Assembly (NCBI GenBank): GCA_046153875.1
Contig: JBJXFE010000012.1
Span: forward strand, 1-64,000
Reading direction: 5' to 3'
Origin: JBJXFE01 sp046153875
GTDB lineage: Bacteria > Planctomycetota > Phycisphaerae > Phycisphaerales > UBA1924
Length of the DNA: 64,000 nucleotides
This document shows, piece after piece, positions 47,210 through 54,845 of the stretch; position 1 is the stretch's first letter, and each line of letters opens with the position of its first letter. The translations under genes and the position numbers were made by a program. The notes beneath the pieces were generated by a model. That model had not been told where the DNA came from, searched no databases, and saw nothing but the letters and a program-made list of their open reading frames with translations.

Positions 47210-48262
47210 ATGCGATACGTGATCATGATCGTTCTGGTCGTCGCGGCCAGCCTTCTGCTGGTGTTCGCGCGATCTCCCGCGCCGGCGCCGTCCGCGCTTC
47301 AGGTCCCGCCGCCCGACGGGCGCAATGCAGCCCTCAAGTACTGGGCCGCGTGGACGATGCTCGACACACCCACGCGCGAGAAGGCCATCATGGCGGTCGA
47401 CTGGGACGCTCTGGGCACAGAGACCGATCCGGACAAGCTGCCGGCCGCGTTCTTCGAGGGCGCCTCGGCGATCGACGCTTCGCTCATCGAGGCGCTGATC
47501 CAGGCCACTTCGTTGCGCACGTGCGATTTCGAGATCGACTACGAGAATGGGTTTGGCGCGCTGACCCCTCACCTTGGCGGAGTCATGAACACGGCCCGCC
47601 TGCTGCGGCTTCATGCGAGGTCGAGGTTGGTGTCGGGCGATGTGCGACGCGCGGGCCAATGCGTCGCGGCCATGTACCGGCTCGCCGCTCATGTCGCCAA
47701 CGACCAGGTCACCATCAGCGGGTACACCTCGTTCACGATCGCGGACAGGGCTCACCGCGAGACCGAACTGCTGGTGGCGAGCGGGGGGCTGACAGCCGCC
47801 GACCGTGATTCGCTTGTCGCGTCGATCCGTTGGGCCGACGAATCCGACCCGTGCGGGCTGAAGCGCGGCCTGGCGAGCGAACAGAGGTGGGGCATGGATT
47901 GGGTGATCGCCACCTTCGACGGCCCGGATGCGGGAAGGCGCTTCCTGGAGTTCGCCCACCAGGGTCTGATCGGCGGCGGGGGTCAGCGCGCGAATGACAT
48001 GCGCTCGATGGATGGAGCGCGGCTGTCACGGGAGGCACGCCGGAGTCGCGTGATGTACGACGACATCCTGACGGCCTGGGATCAGCCGGACGCACCCGAG
48101 CGATTGAAAACCATCGAACTCGGGGTGGTGAACGGCGACTACGGAGCCTTGGCTCTCGCGGTTGCGCCCACGTTCTGCTCTTTCCACGAGAAGGACGCAA
48201 CGGCCAAGTCCGCAAGGGCCAAGGTGTTGGGTTTGCTCGAGAAAGCCAAAGTCGGTCCGTGA
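47210..48262 (+). CDS. Exported or membrane-anchored protein of unknown function
   Basis: A 350-residue protein with one N-terminal hydrophobic segment ('YVIMIVLVVAASLLLVFA', residues 3-20) and a mostly helical remainder ('LLRLHARSRLVSGDVRRAGQCVAAMYRLAAHVA'-type stretch, here 'LVSGDVRRAGQCVAAMYRL'). This looks like the planctomycete family of helical proteins that process 'number of rows' without enzymatic motifs; no family can be named. Single gene, divergent from the nitroreductase. Confidence 0.6.
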   Translation: MRYVIMIVLVVAASLLLVFARSPAPAPSALQVPPPDGRNAALKYWAAWTMLDTPTREKAIMAVDWDALGTETDPDKLPAAFFEGASAIDASLIEALIQATSLRTCDFEIDYENGFGALTPHLGGVMNTARLLRLHARSRLVSGDVRRAGQCVAAMYRLAAHVANDQVTISGYTSFTIADRAHRETELLVASGGLTAADRDSLVASIRWADESDPCGLKRGLASEQRWGMDWVIATFDGPDAGRRFLEFAHQGLIGGGGQRANDMRSMDGARLSREARRSRVMYDDILTAWDQPDAPERLKTIELGVVNGDYGALALAVAPTFCSFHEKDATAKSARAKVLGLLEKAKVGP

Positions 48263-48418
48263 TCATGCGGCGATCTGATCGACGGGGCGACTCCCGATCA
48301 TTGCAGCGCGCATCGTGCCGGTGGGTTCCCTTGCGGCTGCGTTCCGGACGCTCCTCACTGTCCGTGATCGATCGGGTCGGTCGTCTTGTCGGTGAGTCGC
48401 GGGTCGTTGGAGATTCGA

Positions 48419-49672
48419 TTACGACGCCGGCGGCGTGAGCGGCGCCGGGCCCAGCGTCTGGATCGTCACACGCCCGAGCGAGCGCGATGCGAGATACGCG
48501 TTCACCGCGTCGAGCGTGACGCCCGCGATCTCGGCCTCCAGTTCGTCGAGCCCGCGGGCCCGCCCGATGCGGTGCAGGTCGTACGCCAGCGCCCCGGCCC
48601 GCGCGCCCGTGGACTCCCCGCTGAAGACCAGCCGCGACTTCATGCCGACGATCGCCCTGTCGAACTCCTCGCGGAGGATGCCGCCGCCAGACGACACCGG
48701 GCCCATCATCCGCTTCAGTTCGCTTACGACAACGTTCAGCGACTCCTGGGCCCGCTCCGGCGTCGTGCCCACGTCCGCCGACACGGCCCCGAACTCCTTG
48801 CCGGACGAGTACCCCGCGTGGACGGCGTAGCACAGCCCGCGCTTCTCGCGGACCTCGGTGAACAGCCGCCCCGCCATCCCGCCCGAGAGCACCGAGACCG
48901 CGACGCGCTCCAGGATCGAGCGCGGGTCGGGCTCCGGCGGCGCATCGTGGACGAGGATGATCTGGACCTGGTTGGTCTCATCGGTCTCGTGCTGGTAGCC
49001 GCGGGGCGGCGTGCCGACCGGTCGCGGCGCCGGCGCGGCGCCCGACCAGCCCTTGAGCTCGCGGTTGAGCACGCGTGCGGCCGCGTCGGCGTCGGCGTCG
49101 CCGGCGATCGCCACGATGCACCCGCCCGGGCGGGCCCGCTCGGCCCAGCCGCGGAGCAGGTCGTCCCGCGTGACGGCCTCGATCCCCTCGCGCGAGCCGT
49201 GCGGGGACCGGTTGAACGGCGTGGGGAAGTGTCGGTCGCGGGCGGCCACGGCGGCCCGCTCGTGCGGGTCGTCGGCCAGTGATTCGAGCGATTGCAGGGC
49301 CAGGTCGCGTGTGGGCTCGATCGCGTCCTCGTCCATCCGCGGGCGGAGCACCATGTCCGCGAGGATCGGCAGGGAGTCGGCGAGCCGGTCGCCGGTCGTG
49401 GTGGCCGCGAGGCGCAGGTGCGTACCGCCGGCGTCGGTCGAGCGCGCCAGCCCGAGGCGATCCAGCGCGTCGGCCAGCTCGCGCGAGCGCCGGGCGCCGG
49501 CGCCGCGCATCAGCAGCTCGGCCCAGATGCCCGCGATCCCGAGTCGATCGGCGGGCTCGGAGGCGGTGCCCGCGGGGATGAGCCACGTCAGCGAGACCGA
49601 CCGCACGCCGGCGATGCGTTCGACCACGAGGGGCGTGCCGCAGTCCAGGGTGGTGGTCGTGATGCGGTTCAT
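48419..49672 (-). CDS. M16-family zinc peptidase homologue with a lost HxxEH motif
   Basis: The 417-residue protein has the M16B layout: an N-terminal domain with 'VVERIAGVRSVSLTWLIPAGTASE', and a C-terminal domain with 'LSGGMAGRLFTEVREKRGLCYAV', the conserved R/Y substrate clamp. Where active members have HFLEH it reads 'GIAGIWAELLMRGAG', so both His ligands and the catalytic Glu are missing. Active M16B enzymes work with such inactive partners (as in mitochondrial processing peptidase), but no active M16 gene is nearby. Start 49672 opens the conserved N-terminus; an upstream in-frame ATG adds Arg-rich shadow. Confidence 0.85.
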   Translation of the reverse strand: MNRITTTTLDCGTPLVVERIAGVRSVSLTWLIPAGTASEPADRLGIAGIWAELLMRGAGARRSRELADALDRLGLARSTDAGGTHLRLAATTTGDRLADSLPILADMVLRPRMDEDAIEPTRDLALQSLESLADDPHERAAVAARDRHFPTPFNRSPHGSREGIEAVTRDDLLRGWAERARPGGCIVAIAGDADADAAARVLNRELKGWSGAAPAPRPVGTPPRGYQHETDETNQVQIILVHDAPPEPDPRSILERVAVSVLSGGMAGRLFTEVREKRGLCYAVHAGYSSGKEFGAVSADVGTTPERAQESLNVVVSELKRMMGPVSSGGGILREEFDRAIVGMKSRLVFSGESTGARAGALAYDLHRIGRARGLDELEAEIAGVTLDAVNAYLASRSLGRVTIQTLGPAPLTPPAS

Positions 49673-49869
49673 CGTGTTCTCGGGCCCGGGGCCGGCGCCG
49701 CGCGTCCGGTTCGGGCGGCGAGTGTAAGTCCGTCCGGACGTGGACGCCCGCCCAGCCCGCACGGTCGGCGCGGTCGGCGTCACGCCGTGCAGCCTTCGCC
49801 TATCCCCGCGCCCCGCGACGGGCGATAAACCGACGGGGATACGACCGCACCCACCGAACGGACCGCGCC

Positions 49870-50601
49870 ATGCTCACCCTGCGACGAACCGTGGATGTCG
49901 TGACCGTCCTGGCGGCGCTCGGGCTGATCGGCGGCCTGGCGTACTACAAGCTCGAAGAGCAGCGCAAGCAGGAGCAGGTCCAGAAGCTCACCGAGGATGT
50001 CACGCGCTTCGAGCAGATGATCAAGCTGCGGGCCGCGACGAAGGACGTGGAGCTCAACGGGCGCGGCTGGCCCGTCACCATCGACCCGGCGTGGTTCGGG
50101 GGCGACGCGCCGCGGAACCCGCTGCTGACCGGGGACCGCCCGTGGGTGGAGGTGGCCCGCCCCGAGGACGCGCTCCAGCGCGACCCGCTGGTGCGCGTCG
50201 CGCTCGACGAGCGCTACGCGGGCTTCTGGTACAACCCGTACCAGGGCATCATCCGCGCCCGCGTGCCGCTGGAGATCAACGACAAGCTCACCCTCGACCT
50301 CTACAACCTCGTCAACGCCACGACACTGCCCTCGATCTACAACGAGTGGTTCGGCCCCACGACCGCCCAGACACCCCCGGCGGAGCCCACCACCGAGACC
50401 GCCGCGGTGCCGACGGACTCCGGCGCCCCGGTCGAGAGCGACGTGCCACAGGTGGACCCGAACTCCGAGGAAGCGCTCGACCCGACCAGGGCGCCCACAC
50501 CCGAGCCGGCCGCGGAGACGCCGCCGAGCCCGGCTCCCGCGGCTCCGCCGCCGGCCGAGCCGGTGAAGCCGACAGGCCCGCCGGGCAAGCCGAAGCGCTG
50601 A
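49870..50601 (+). CDS. Membrane-anchored protein of unknown function
   Basis: A 243-residue protein with one N-terminal membrane helix (about 8-26, 'VVTVLAALGLIGGLAYY'), a short coiled-coil-like stretch ('KLEEQRKQEQVQKLTEDVTRFEQM'; short: 'QEQVQKLTEDVTRF'), a globular region with 'DERYAGFWYNPYQGIIRARVP', and a Pro/Glu/Ala-rich disordered tail (about 160-243). No family recognised. It resembles a pilus-assembly or type II-like pseudopilin only in having an N-terminal helix, which is weak evidence. Ends 15 bases before the convergent dapB stop. Confidence 0.6.
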   Translation: MLTLRRTVDVVTVLAALGLIGGLAYYKLEEQRKQEQVQKLTEDVTRFEQMIKLRAATKDVELNGRGWPVTIDPAWFGGDAPRNPLLTGDRPWVEVARPEDALQRDPLVRVALDERYAGFWYNPYQGIIRARVPLEINDKLTLDLYNLVNATTLPSIYNEWFGPTTAQTPPAEPTTETAAVPTDSGAPVESDVPQVDPNSEEALDPTRAPTPEPAAETPPSPAPAAPPPAEPVKPTGPPGKPKR

Positions 50602-50616
50602 ACGCGCCCGTGCCGG

Positions 50617-51414
50617 TCAACGGGTCCTCGGCGTGGCGAGCCCCAGCACGTCCTCCGTCGTCCACCAGCCGGGCCCCCGCCCGTGCAGCCAGCGGGCCGC
50701 CCGCAGCGCCCCAAGGGCGAACACATCGCGGGTCGTCGCGCGGTGGGTGAACTCGACGTACTCTCCGGGCCCGGCGAACCGCACGGTGTGCTCGCCGACG
50801 ACGTCGCCCCCGCGGATCGCGACCACCTGGTCGTCGCGCAGCGGTGACCCGGTGTTCCCCGCGTCGCGGATCGCCGCGGCGAGCCTCTTGGCCGTGCCGG
50901 AGGGGGCGTCCTTCTTGGCCGCGTGGTGGGCCTCGACGATCGAGGCGGTGAACCCGGTCCCGAGGGCCTCGGCGGCCGCGCGGACGAGCGTGGCGAGCAC
51001 GGCGACGCCGAGCGCGGTATTGGCGGCGACAAGGACGGCCTGTCGGTTGCTCGCGGCCCGGAGCGCGTCGATGGATTTCGCCGAGAGCGCGGTGGTCCCC
51101 ACGAGCAGCGCCGCCCCGCCCGCTTGGGCCAGCGCGAGGGCCCGGGGCGCACCCTCATCCCCCGAGAAGTCGATGACCACGTCGCACGCGACGCGCGGCG
51201 CATCCGGACCGGACAACACGACGGATTCGCCCTTGTGCGAGGCGGGGGCGCTCGCGTGTCCGAGGCGCGGCGATCCTGCGCGGACGATCGCGCCGACGAG
51301 CGCGATCGTGTCGTCGCGGTGCGCGAGGTCGCAGAGTCGCGCGCCGACTCGTCCGGCCGCTCCGTGGATAACTACGCGCGTCGCGCCCGCTCGACTTGAC
51401 AGACTCTCGCGCAT
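50617..51414 (-). CDS. dapB: 4-hydroxy-tetrahydrodipicolinate reductase
   Basis: DapB reduces hydroxy-tetrahydrodipicolinate with NAD(P)H in the diaminopimelate/lysine pathway. The 265-residue protein has the Rossmann 'VVIHGAAGRVGARLCDL', the 'VGTTALS' segment and the catalytic signature 'EAHHAAKKDAPSGTAKRL' with His-His and Lys. Length is normal. It is single; dapA is not in the window. The start is divergent from the lysine-rich peptide unit. Confidence 0.96.
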   Translation of the reverse strand: MRESLSSRAGATRVVIHGAAGRVGARLCDLAHRDDTIALVGAIVRAGSPRLGHASAPASHKGESVVLSGPDAPRVACDVVIDFSGDEGAPRALALAQAGGAALLVGTTALSAKSIDALRAASNRQAVLVAANTALGVAVLATLVRAAAEALGTGFTASIVEAHHAAKKDAPSGTAKRLAAAIRDAGNTGSPLRDDQVVAIRGGDVVGEHTVRFAGPGEYVEFTHRATTRDVFALGALRAARWLHGRGPGWWTTEDVLGLATPRTR

Positions 51415-51520
51415 CGTTCAAGCTCCCGCACCATCACTCTTCCTTCGTGTTTCTTGGAGAAGCGCGTGAGGGTAGCCCGATAAGGGCTGGGTGATGCGGG
51501 CGGTGTGTTGACTGTGGCGC

Positions 51521-51549
51521 TTCAGCCGCTCGAGTCCATGTGCTAGTGT
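51521..51549 (+). promoter_or_regulatory. Promoter of the lysine-rich peptide unit
   Basis: TTCAGC (51521-51526), a 17-base spacer and TAGTGT (51544-51549) with an extended TG at 51541-51542. It stands about 24 bases before the ribosome binding site of the 15-codon gene at 51573. Confidence 0.45.
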
Positions 51550-51572
51550 CGCAGCCTCATCAGGAGATGACC

Positions 51573-51620
51573 ATGGCCAAGAAGAAGAAGAAGGCGAAGA
51601 AGAAGGGCTCGAAGCGCTAA
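51573..51620 (+). CDS. 15-residue lysine-rich peptide
   Basis: ATG 51573 to TAA 51618-51620 encodes MAKKKKKAKKKGSKR: nine Lys and one Arg out of 15, no acidic residue, net charge about +10. AGGAG at 51562-51566 lies six bases before the ATG, and an in-frame ATG at 51567 is an alternative (17 residues). A promoter-like pair and a strong intrinsic terminator enclose it in a unit of about 190 bases. Very short basic peptides of this kind could bind RNA, DNA or ribosomes; nothing in the sequence decides. It could also be a small RNA gene with a chance reading frame, but the spacing of the ribosome binding site argues for translation. Confidence 0.55.
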   Translation: MAKKKKKAKKKGSKR

Positions 51621-51708
51621 CGCGCGTCACCGTTCCTCATTCCTTTCGAACAACGACCGATGTGCCCGGGGCCTGCCGGCTCCGGGCGGACAGAGCTAGC
51701 CACCGCAC

Positions 51709-51742
51709 GCGAGGCCGGTTACCCCGGCCTCGCGGGCGTTTT
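51709..51742 (+). terminator. Intrinsic terminator after the lysine-rich peptide gene
   Basis: GCGAGGCCGG (51709-51718) pairs with CCGGCCTCGC (51724-51733), a perfect 10-bp stem with a 5-base loop, followed by GGGCG and TTTT (51739-51742). A weaker hairpin (GCCCGG 51664-51669 with CCGGGC 51682-51687) stands in front of it. It isolates the small unit from the gene at 51800. Confidence 0.8.
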
Positions 51743-51799
51743 GGGCCCATCCTCGCACTCAACGACCCTCGCGCGGACCGCGGCGGGTACCCTCACGGC

Positions 51800-52417
51800 G
51801 TGAACGACGCCGGGCCCGCCATCCGAGCGCTCCGTGACCATCGTGTGGGCGTGCTGCTCGCCGACGGGCTCGTCTCGGCCGTGCGGTTCATGATCGACGG
51901 GCGGACCGGCAGACTCGTCTTCCCGTGCGGCCCCCTCGTCTTCGACGCCGAGGAGCTGGTCCTGCACACGCCCGAGGAGGGCGACGACGCGCTCCAACTG
52001 CTGGTCCACGCCGCGCCGGCCGATCCCGCGACCGATCCGGCGTGCGACCGCTGGCTCGCGGCGTTCGGCACGCCGGACGTGACGCGGTGGGCGGCCTGCA
52101 CGATCGAGTCCGGTCGGTTCGGCGGCGCGGTCCTCGACGGCGAGCTTCTGACGCTCGTGAATCCGTTGCTCACCGTGGAGGCAGGGCTCATCCGGCGCCT
52201 CAACGCTGATCGGGCGGCCCTCACACGCCTCTGCACGCGCTACGCGGGTGTCGAGGTGCCCGAGCCCTTGTGCGTGGGCGTGGACCCCGGCGGGGTCGAT
52301 GTGCGGGCTCGGTTCGGCGTGGTGCGCGTGCCGTTCGACGTGGAGGCGACGACGCCGGAACGCGCCGATGCCCAGCTGAACGCGATGCTGAGTGGGGGCG
52401 GGGGGGCGCGGCCATGA
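51800..52417 (+). CDS. Split-barrel flavin-type protein (PPOX-like) with DUF2470-like C-terminus
   Basis: A 205-residue protein. Residues 1-130 look like a pyridoxamine-5'-phosphate-oxidase-type split barrel ('GVLLADGLVSAVRFMIDGRTGRLVFP'; short 'DGRTGRLVFPC'), and the last part ('RLNADRAALTRLCTRYAG', 'GVDPGGVDVRARFGVVRVPFD') matches the layout of DUF2470, found in haem-utilisation (HugZ-like) proteins. Cofactor binding cannot be confirmed by eye. GTG 51800 is chosen because the sequence upstream holds the terminator. Its stop overlaps the ATG of the amidohydrolase gene (ATGA), so they are translated together. Confidence 0.55.
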   Translation: MNDAGPAIRALRDHRVGVLLADGLVSAVRFMIDGRTGRLVFPCGPLVFDAEELVLHTPEEGDDALQLLVHAAPADPATDPACDRWLAAFGTPDVTRWAACTIESGRFGGAVLDGELLTLVNPLLTVEAGLIRRLNADRAALTRLCTRYAGVEVPEPLCVGVDPGGVDVRARFGVVRVPFDVEATTPERADAQLNAMLSGGGGARP

Positions 52418-53691
52418 CCGCCCGTCCACGCCGACTCCGCGAGGCCCACGCGCACATCGCCCAGCACGGGCGGGCGATGACGATGCTCGACCTCTCCGAC
52501 TGCCGCGACCGCGACGACTGCCTGGAGCGCGTCGCCGCGAGGGCGAGGGCGATGGCCGGCGCGCCGCGGGAGACGTGGCTGCTCGGGCACGCCCTGCGCG
52601 TGCAGGCATGGCGCGACCCGGCGTGGCCCGATGCGCAACAGCTCGACGAGGCTGCGGGCAACCGGCCCTGCTGCGTCTGGTCCTTCGATCATCACGCGCT
52701 GGCGGCGAATACCGCGGCGATGCGCGTCGCGGGGGTCGATCGCGGCTCGCCCGACCCCGAGCACGGGCGCATCGTGCGCGACGGTCGCGGCGAACCTACG
52801 GGCCTGTTCCTGGAGCGCGGCGCGTGGCTGATCTGGTCGCGCATCCCCGATGACCCCCCCGCGGTGCGCCGCGCGCAGGTGAAGGCCGCGCTGGCCGACC
52901 TGGCCGGGCATGGGTTCGTCGAGGTGGACGAGCTGCTCGCGCCCGCGTGGCTCGGGCCGCTGCTCGCGGAGCTCGACGACGCGGGCGAGCTGGTCATGCC
53001 GGTCAACCTGTACGTTCCCTACGCCGAGTTCGATCAGGCGGTGCGGACCGCGCCGGAGTGGACGCGCGGCCGCGTGAAGCTCGCGGGGGCCAAGCTCTTC
53101 GCCGACGGCACCCTCAACGCCCGCACCGCGTGGATGCTCGCGCCCTTCGCCGACCCGCTCCCCGGCCTGCCGTGCGGCCAGCCGATGCTGACGCGCGAAC
53201 AGATCGGCGACGCGCTGGCCCGGATGTCGTCGCTCGGCCTCACGCTCGCCGTCCACGCGATCGGGGACGGTGCGGTGCGGTGCTGCCTGGATGCGGCGGG
53301 TCTCTCCGACTCTCCGTCATTTCTGCGGGTCGAGCACGCCGAGATCATCGACCCCGCCGACGTGCCGCGGTTCGCCCGGCTCGGCGTCGCGTGCAGCGTG
53401 CAGCCGTGCCACCTGCTGGCGGACATCGAGGCGCTGCGCCGGGGCCTGCCGCACCGGCTCGACCGCGTGCTGCCGCTGCGGGAGCTGATCGACTCGGGGT
53501 GCCGCCCCGGGGAGCGGCTGTGGTTCGGGTCGGACGTGCCGATCGTGCGGCCGCACCCGAGCGACAGCATCCAGGCGGCGGTGCATCGGCGGCGCGCGGG
53601 TGAGCCCACGGACGCACGGATTGCGCCGGAGCAGGCGATCAAGGAGGAGGAGGCATGGGCCGCGTTCGCGCCCGACTGCGGTCATCGATAG
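52414..53691 (+). CDS. Amidohydrolase of the YtcJ type, shortened
   Basis: A 425-residue metal-dependent hydrolase. Motifs in order: 'EAHAHI' (HxH), a Lys in 'GAKLFADGTL', 'AVHAIGDGA' (His), 'VEHAEII' (His) and 'FGSDVPI' (Asp), the set expected of amidohydrolase-3/YtcJ enzymes. Normal YtcJ proteins are about 530-560 residues and have an N-terminal beta-sandwich before HxH; here HxH begins at residue 11, so this domain is missing or lost. Substrate unknown. Coupled to the split-barrel gene by a 4-base overlap. Confidence 0.8.
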   Translation: MTARPRRLREAHAHIAQHGRAMTMLDLSDCRDRDDCLERVAARARAMAGAPRETWLLGHALRVQAWRDPAWPDAQQLDEAAGNRPCCVWSFDHHALAANTAAMRVAGVDRGSPDPEHGRIVRDGRGEPTGLFLERGAWLIWSRIPDDPPAVRRAQVKAALADLAGHGFVEVDELLAPAWLGPLLAELDDAGELVMPVNLYVPYAEFDQAVRTAPEWTRGRVKLAGAKLFADGTLNARTAWMLAPFADPLPGLPCGQPMLTREQIGDALARMSSLGLTLAVHAIGDGAVRCCLDAAGLSDSPSFLRVEHAEIIDPADVPRFARLGVACSVQPCHLLADIEALRRGLPHRLDRVLPLRELIDSGCRPGERLWFGSDVPIVRPHPSDSIQAAVHRRRAGEPTDARIAPEQAIKEEEAWAAFAPDCGHR

Positions 53692-53760
53692 GGCTATCGG
53701 CTCTCGCCGGTTTTTGGGCAGCTCTCGCCGGAGGCAGCGCCGAGCGGCGTGCGTTGACCC

Positions 53761-53774
53761 GAACTTCAAAGTTC
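53761..53774. promoter_or_regulatory. Inverted repeat in the region before the PEP-CTERM gene
   Basis: GAACTT-CA-AAGTTC is a perfect 6-bp-arm inverted repeat 88 bases upstream of the start at 53862. Just before it, GCTCTCGCCGG occurs twice about 31 bases apart (near 53700 and 53731). A regulator site is possible; nothing else supports it. Confidence 0.3.
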
Positions 53775-53861
53775 GCACCGCAGATTCGGATTGACGCCGC
53801 ACAGCCGCGTCGGTAGGTTGCGCTTGACCGGCCCGGCTGTCCTCCAGGGAAGGAGCACAAG

Positions 53862-54845
53862 ATGGCGATCGCACGATGGATTGTGATGTGGACCGTCGCT
53901 TCGGTGACGGCCAGCACTTCGGTGCTCGCGCAGACACCGCCGAGCTACGGGCTCGACTTTGTGACGATCGGCGCCCCGGGCAACCGGGCGACGATCCCCA
54001 GCGAGGTGCCGCTGACGCCCTCGCTCAAGATCGGGGCCGTCGATTACGACTACCGGATCATGCGGACGGAGGTCACGGTCTCCGACTGGCTCGGGTTCGT
54101 GAACGCCTACGCCCCGCACTGGAGCGGCACTCCGACCAACCTCGAGCTTACCGGGTTCTGGATCAACCTGACGCCGAACGGCTATCAGATTGTTCCGGGG
54201 ACCGAGGGCTACGCCGCGAACACCTCGTGGCGCATGGCGGCCCGCTACACCAACTGGCTGCACAACGGCAGGGTGAACGAGCCGTGGGCGTTCGAGAACG
54301 GCGCTTATGACTCGTCGACGTTCACCACGACGCCGCAGGGCTACCACAACGACCAGGAGGCCCATCACCCGGACGCGCGGTTCTGGCTCCCGACCATCGA
54401 CGAGTGGGTCAAGGGGATGCACTACGACCCGGACCGGTACGGGCCGGGGCAGGAGGGGTATTGGTCGAGCCAGGCCGGGATGCAGGGGTACCTGATCTCG
54501 GGCTATCCGTGGGAGGGCGGGCAGACCAGCGCGATGATCAAAGGGTTGTTCGGGGACTTCCCCGTGGGCCTGTACCCGGACGTGCAGAGCCCGTGGGGAC
54601 TGCTGGAAGGGTCGGGGGGCGGGAGCGAGTGGTCCGAGACCATCTGGGACCCGATCTTCCGCACGCGCATGGTGGACGGGTCCCACGCGGGCGGGACGAT
54701 ATCCTGGGACCGATTGGATCTGATCTCGTCCGCTGATCCGCGCGATATCACCTGGGGTTTCCGCGTCGCGTCGCAAGTTCCGACGCCAACCGTGCTGGCG
54801 TCGCTCGTACTGTTCGCGGCGGCGTGGCCGAGAAGGAGAGCGTGA
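53862..54845 (+). CDS. PEP-CTERM-type exported protein with SUMF1-like fold
   Basis: A 327-residue protein with signal peptide (1-24) and a sulfatase-modifying-factor (FGE-like, C-type-lectin) domain: 'DYRIMRTEVTVSDWLGFVNAY', 'FWLPTIDEWVKGMHY', 'SPWGLLEGSGGGSEWSE' and 'WGFRVAS'. It has no cysteine at all, so it cannot act as a formylglycine-generating enzyme by the Cys mechanism. The C-terminus 'VPTPTVLASLVLFAAAWPRRR' is a PEP-CTERM-like sorting tail (VPxP, hydrophobic helix, Arg). It is probably a surface or exopolysaccharide-associated protein. AGGAG precedes ATG 53862. Its stop shares one base with the next gene's ATG. Confidence 0.8.
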   Translation: MAIARWIVMWTVASVTASTSVLAQTPPSYGLDFVTIGAPGNRATIPSEVPLTPSLKIGAVDYDYRIMRTEVTVSDWLGFVNAYAPHWSGTPTNLELTGFWINLTPNGYQIVPGTEGYAANTSWRMAARYTNWLHNGRVNEPWAFENGAYDSSTFTTTPQGYHNDQEAHHPDARFWLPTIDEWVKGMHYDPDRYGPGQEGYWSSQAGMQGYLISGYPWEGGQTSAMIKGLFGDFPVGLYPDVQSPWGLLEGSGGGSEWSETIWDPIFRTRMVDGSHAGGTISWDRLDLISSADPRDITWGFRVASQVPTPTVLASLVLFAAAWPRRRA

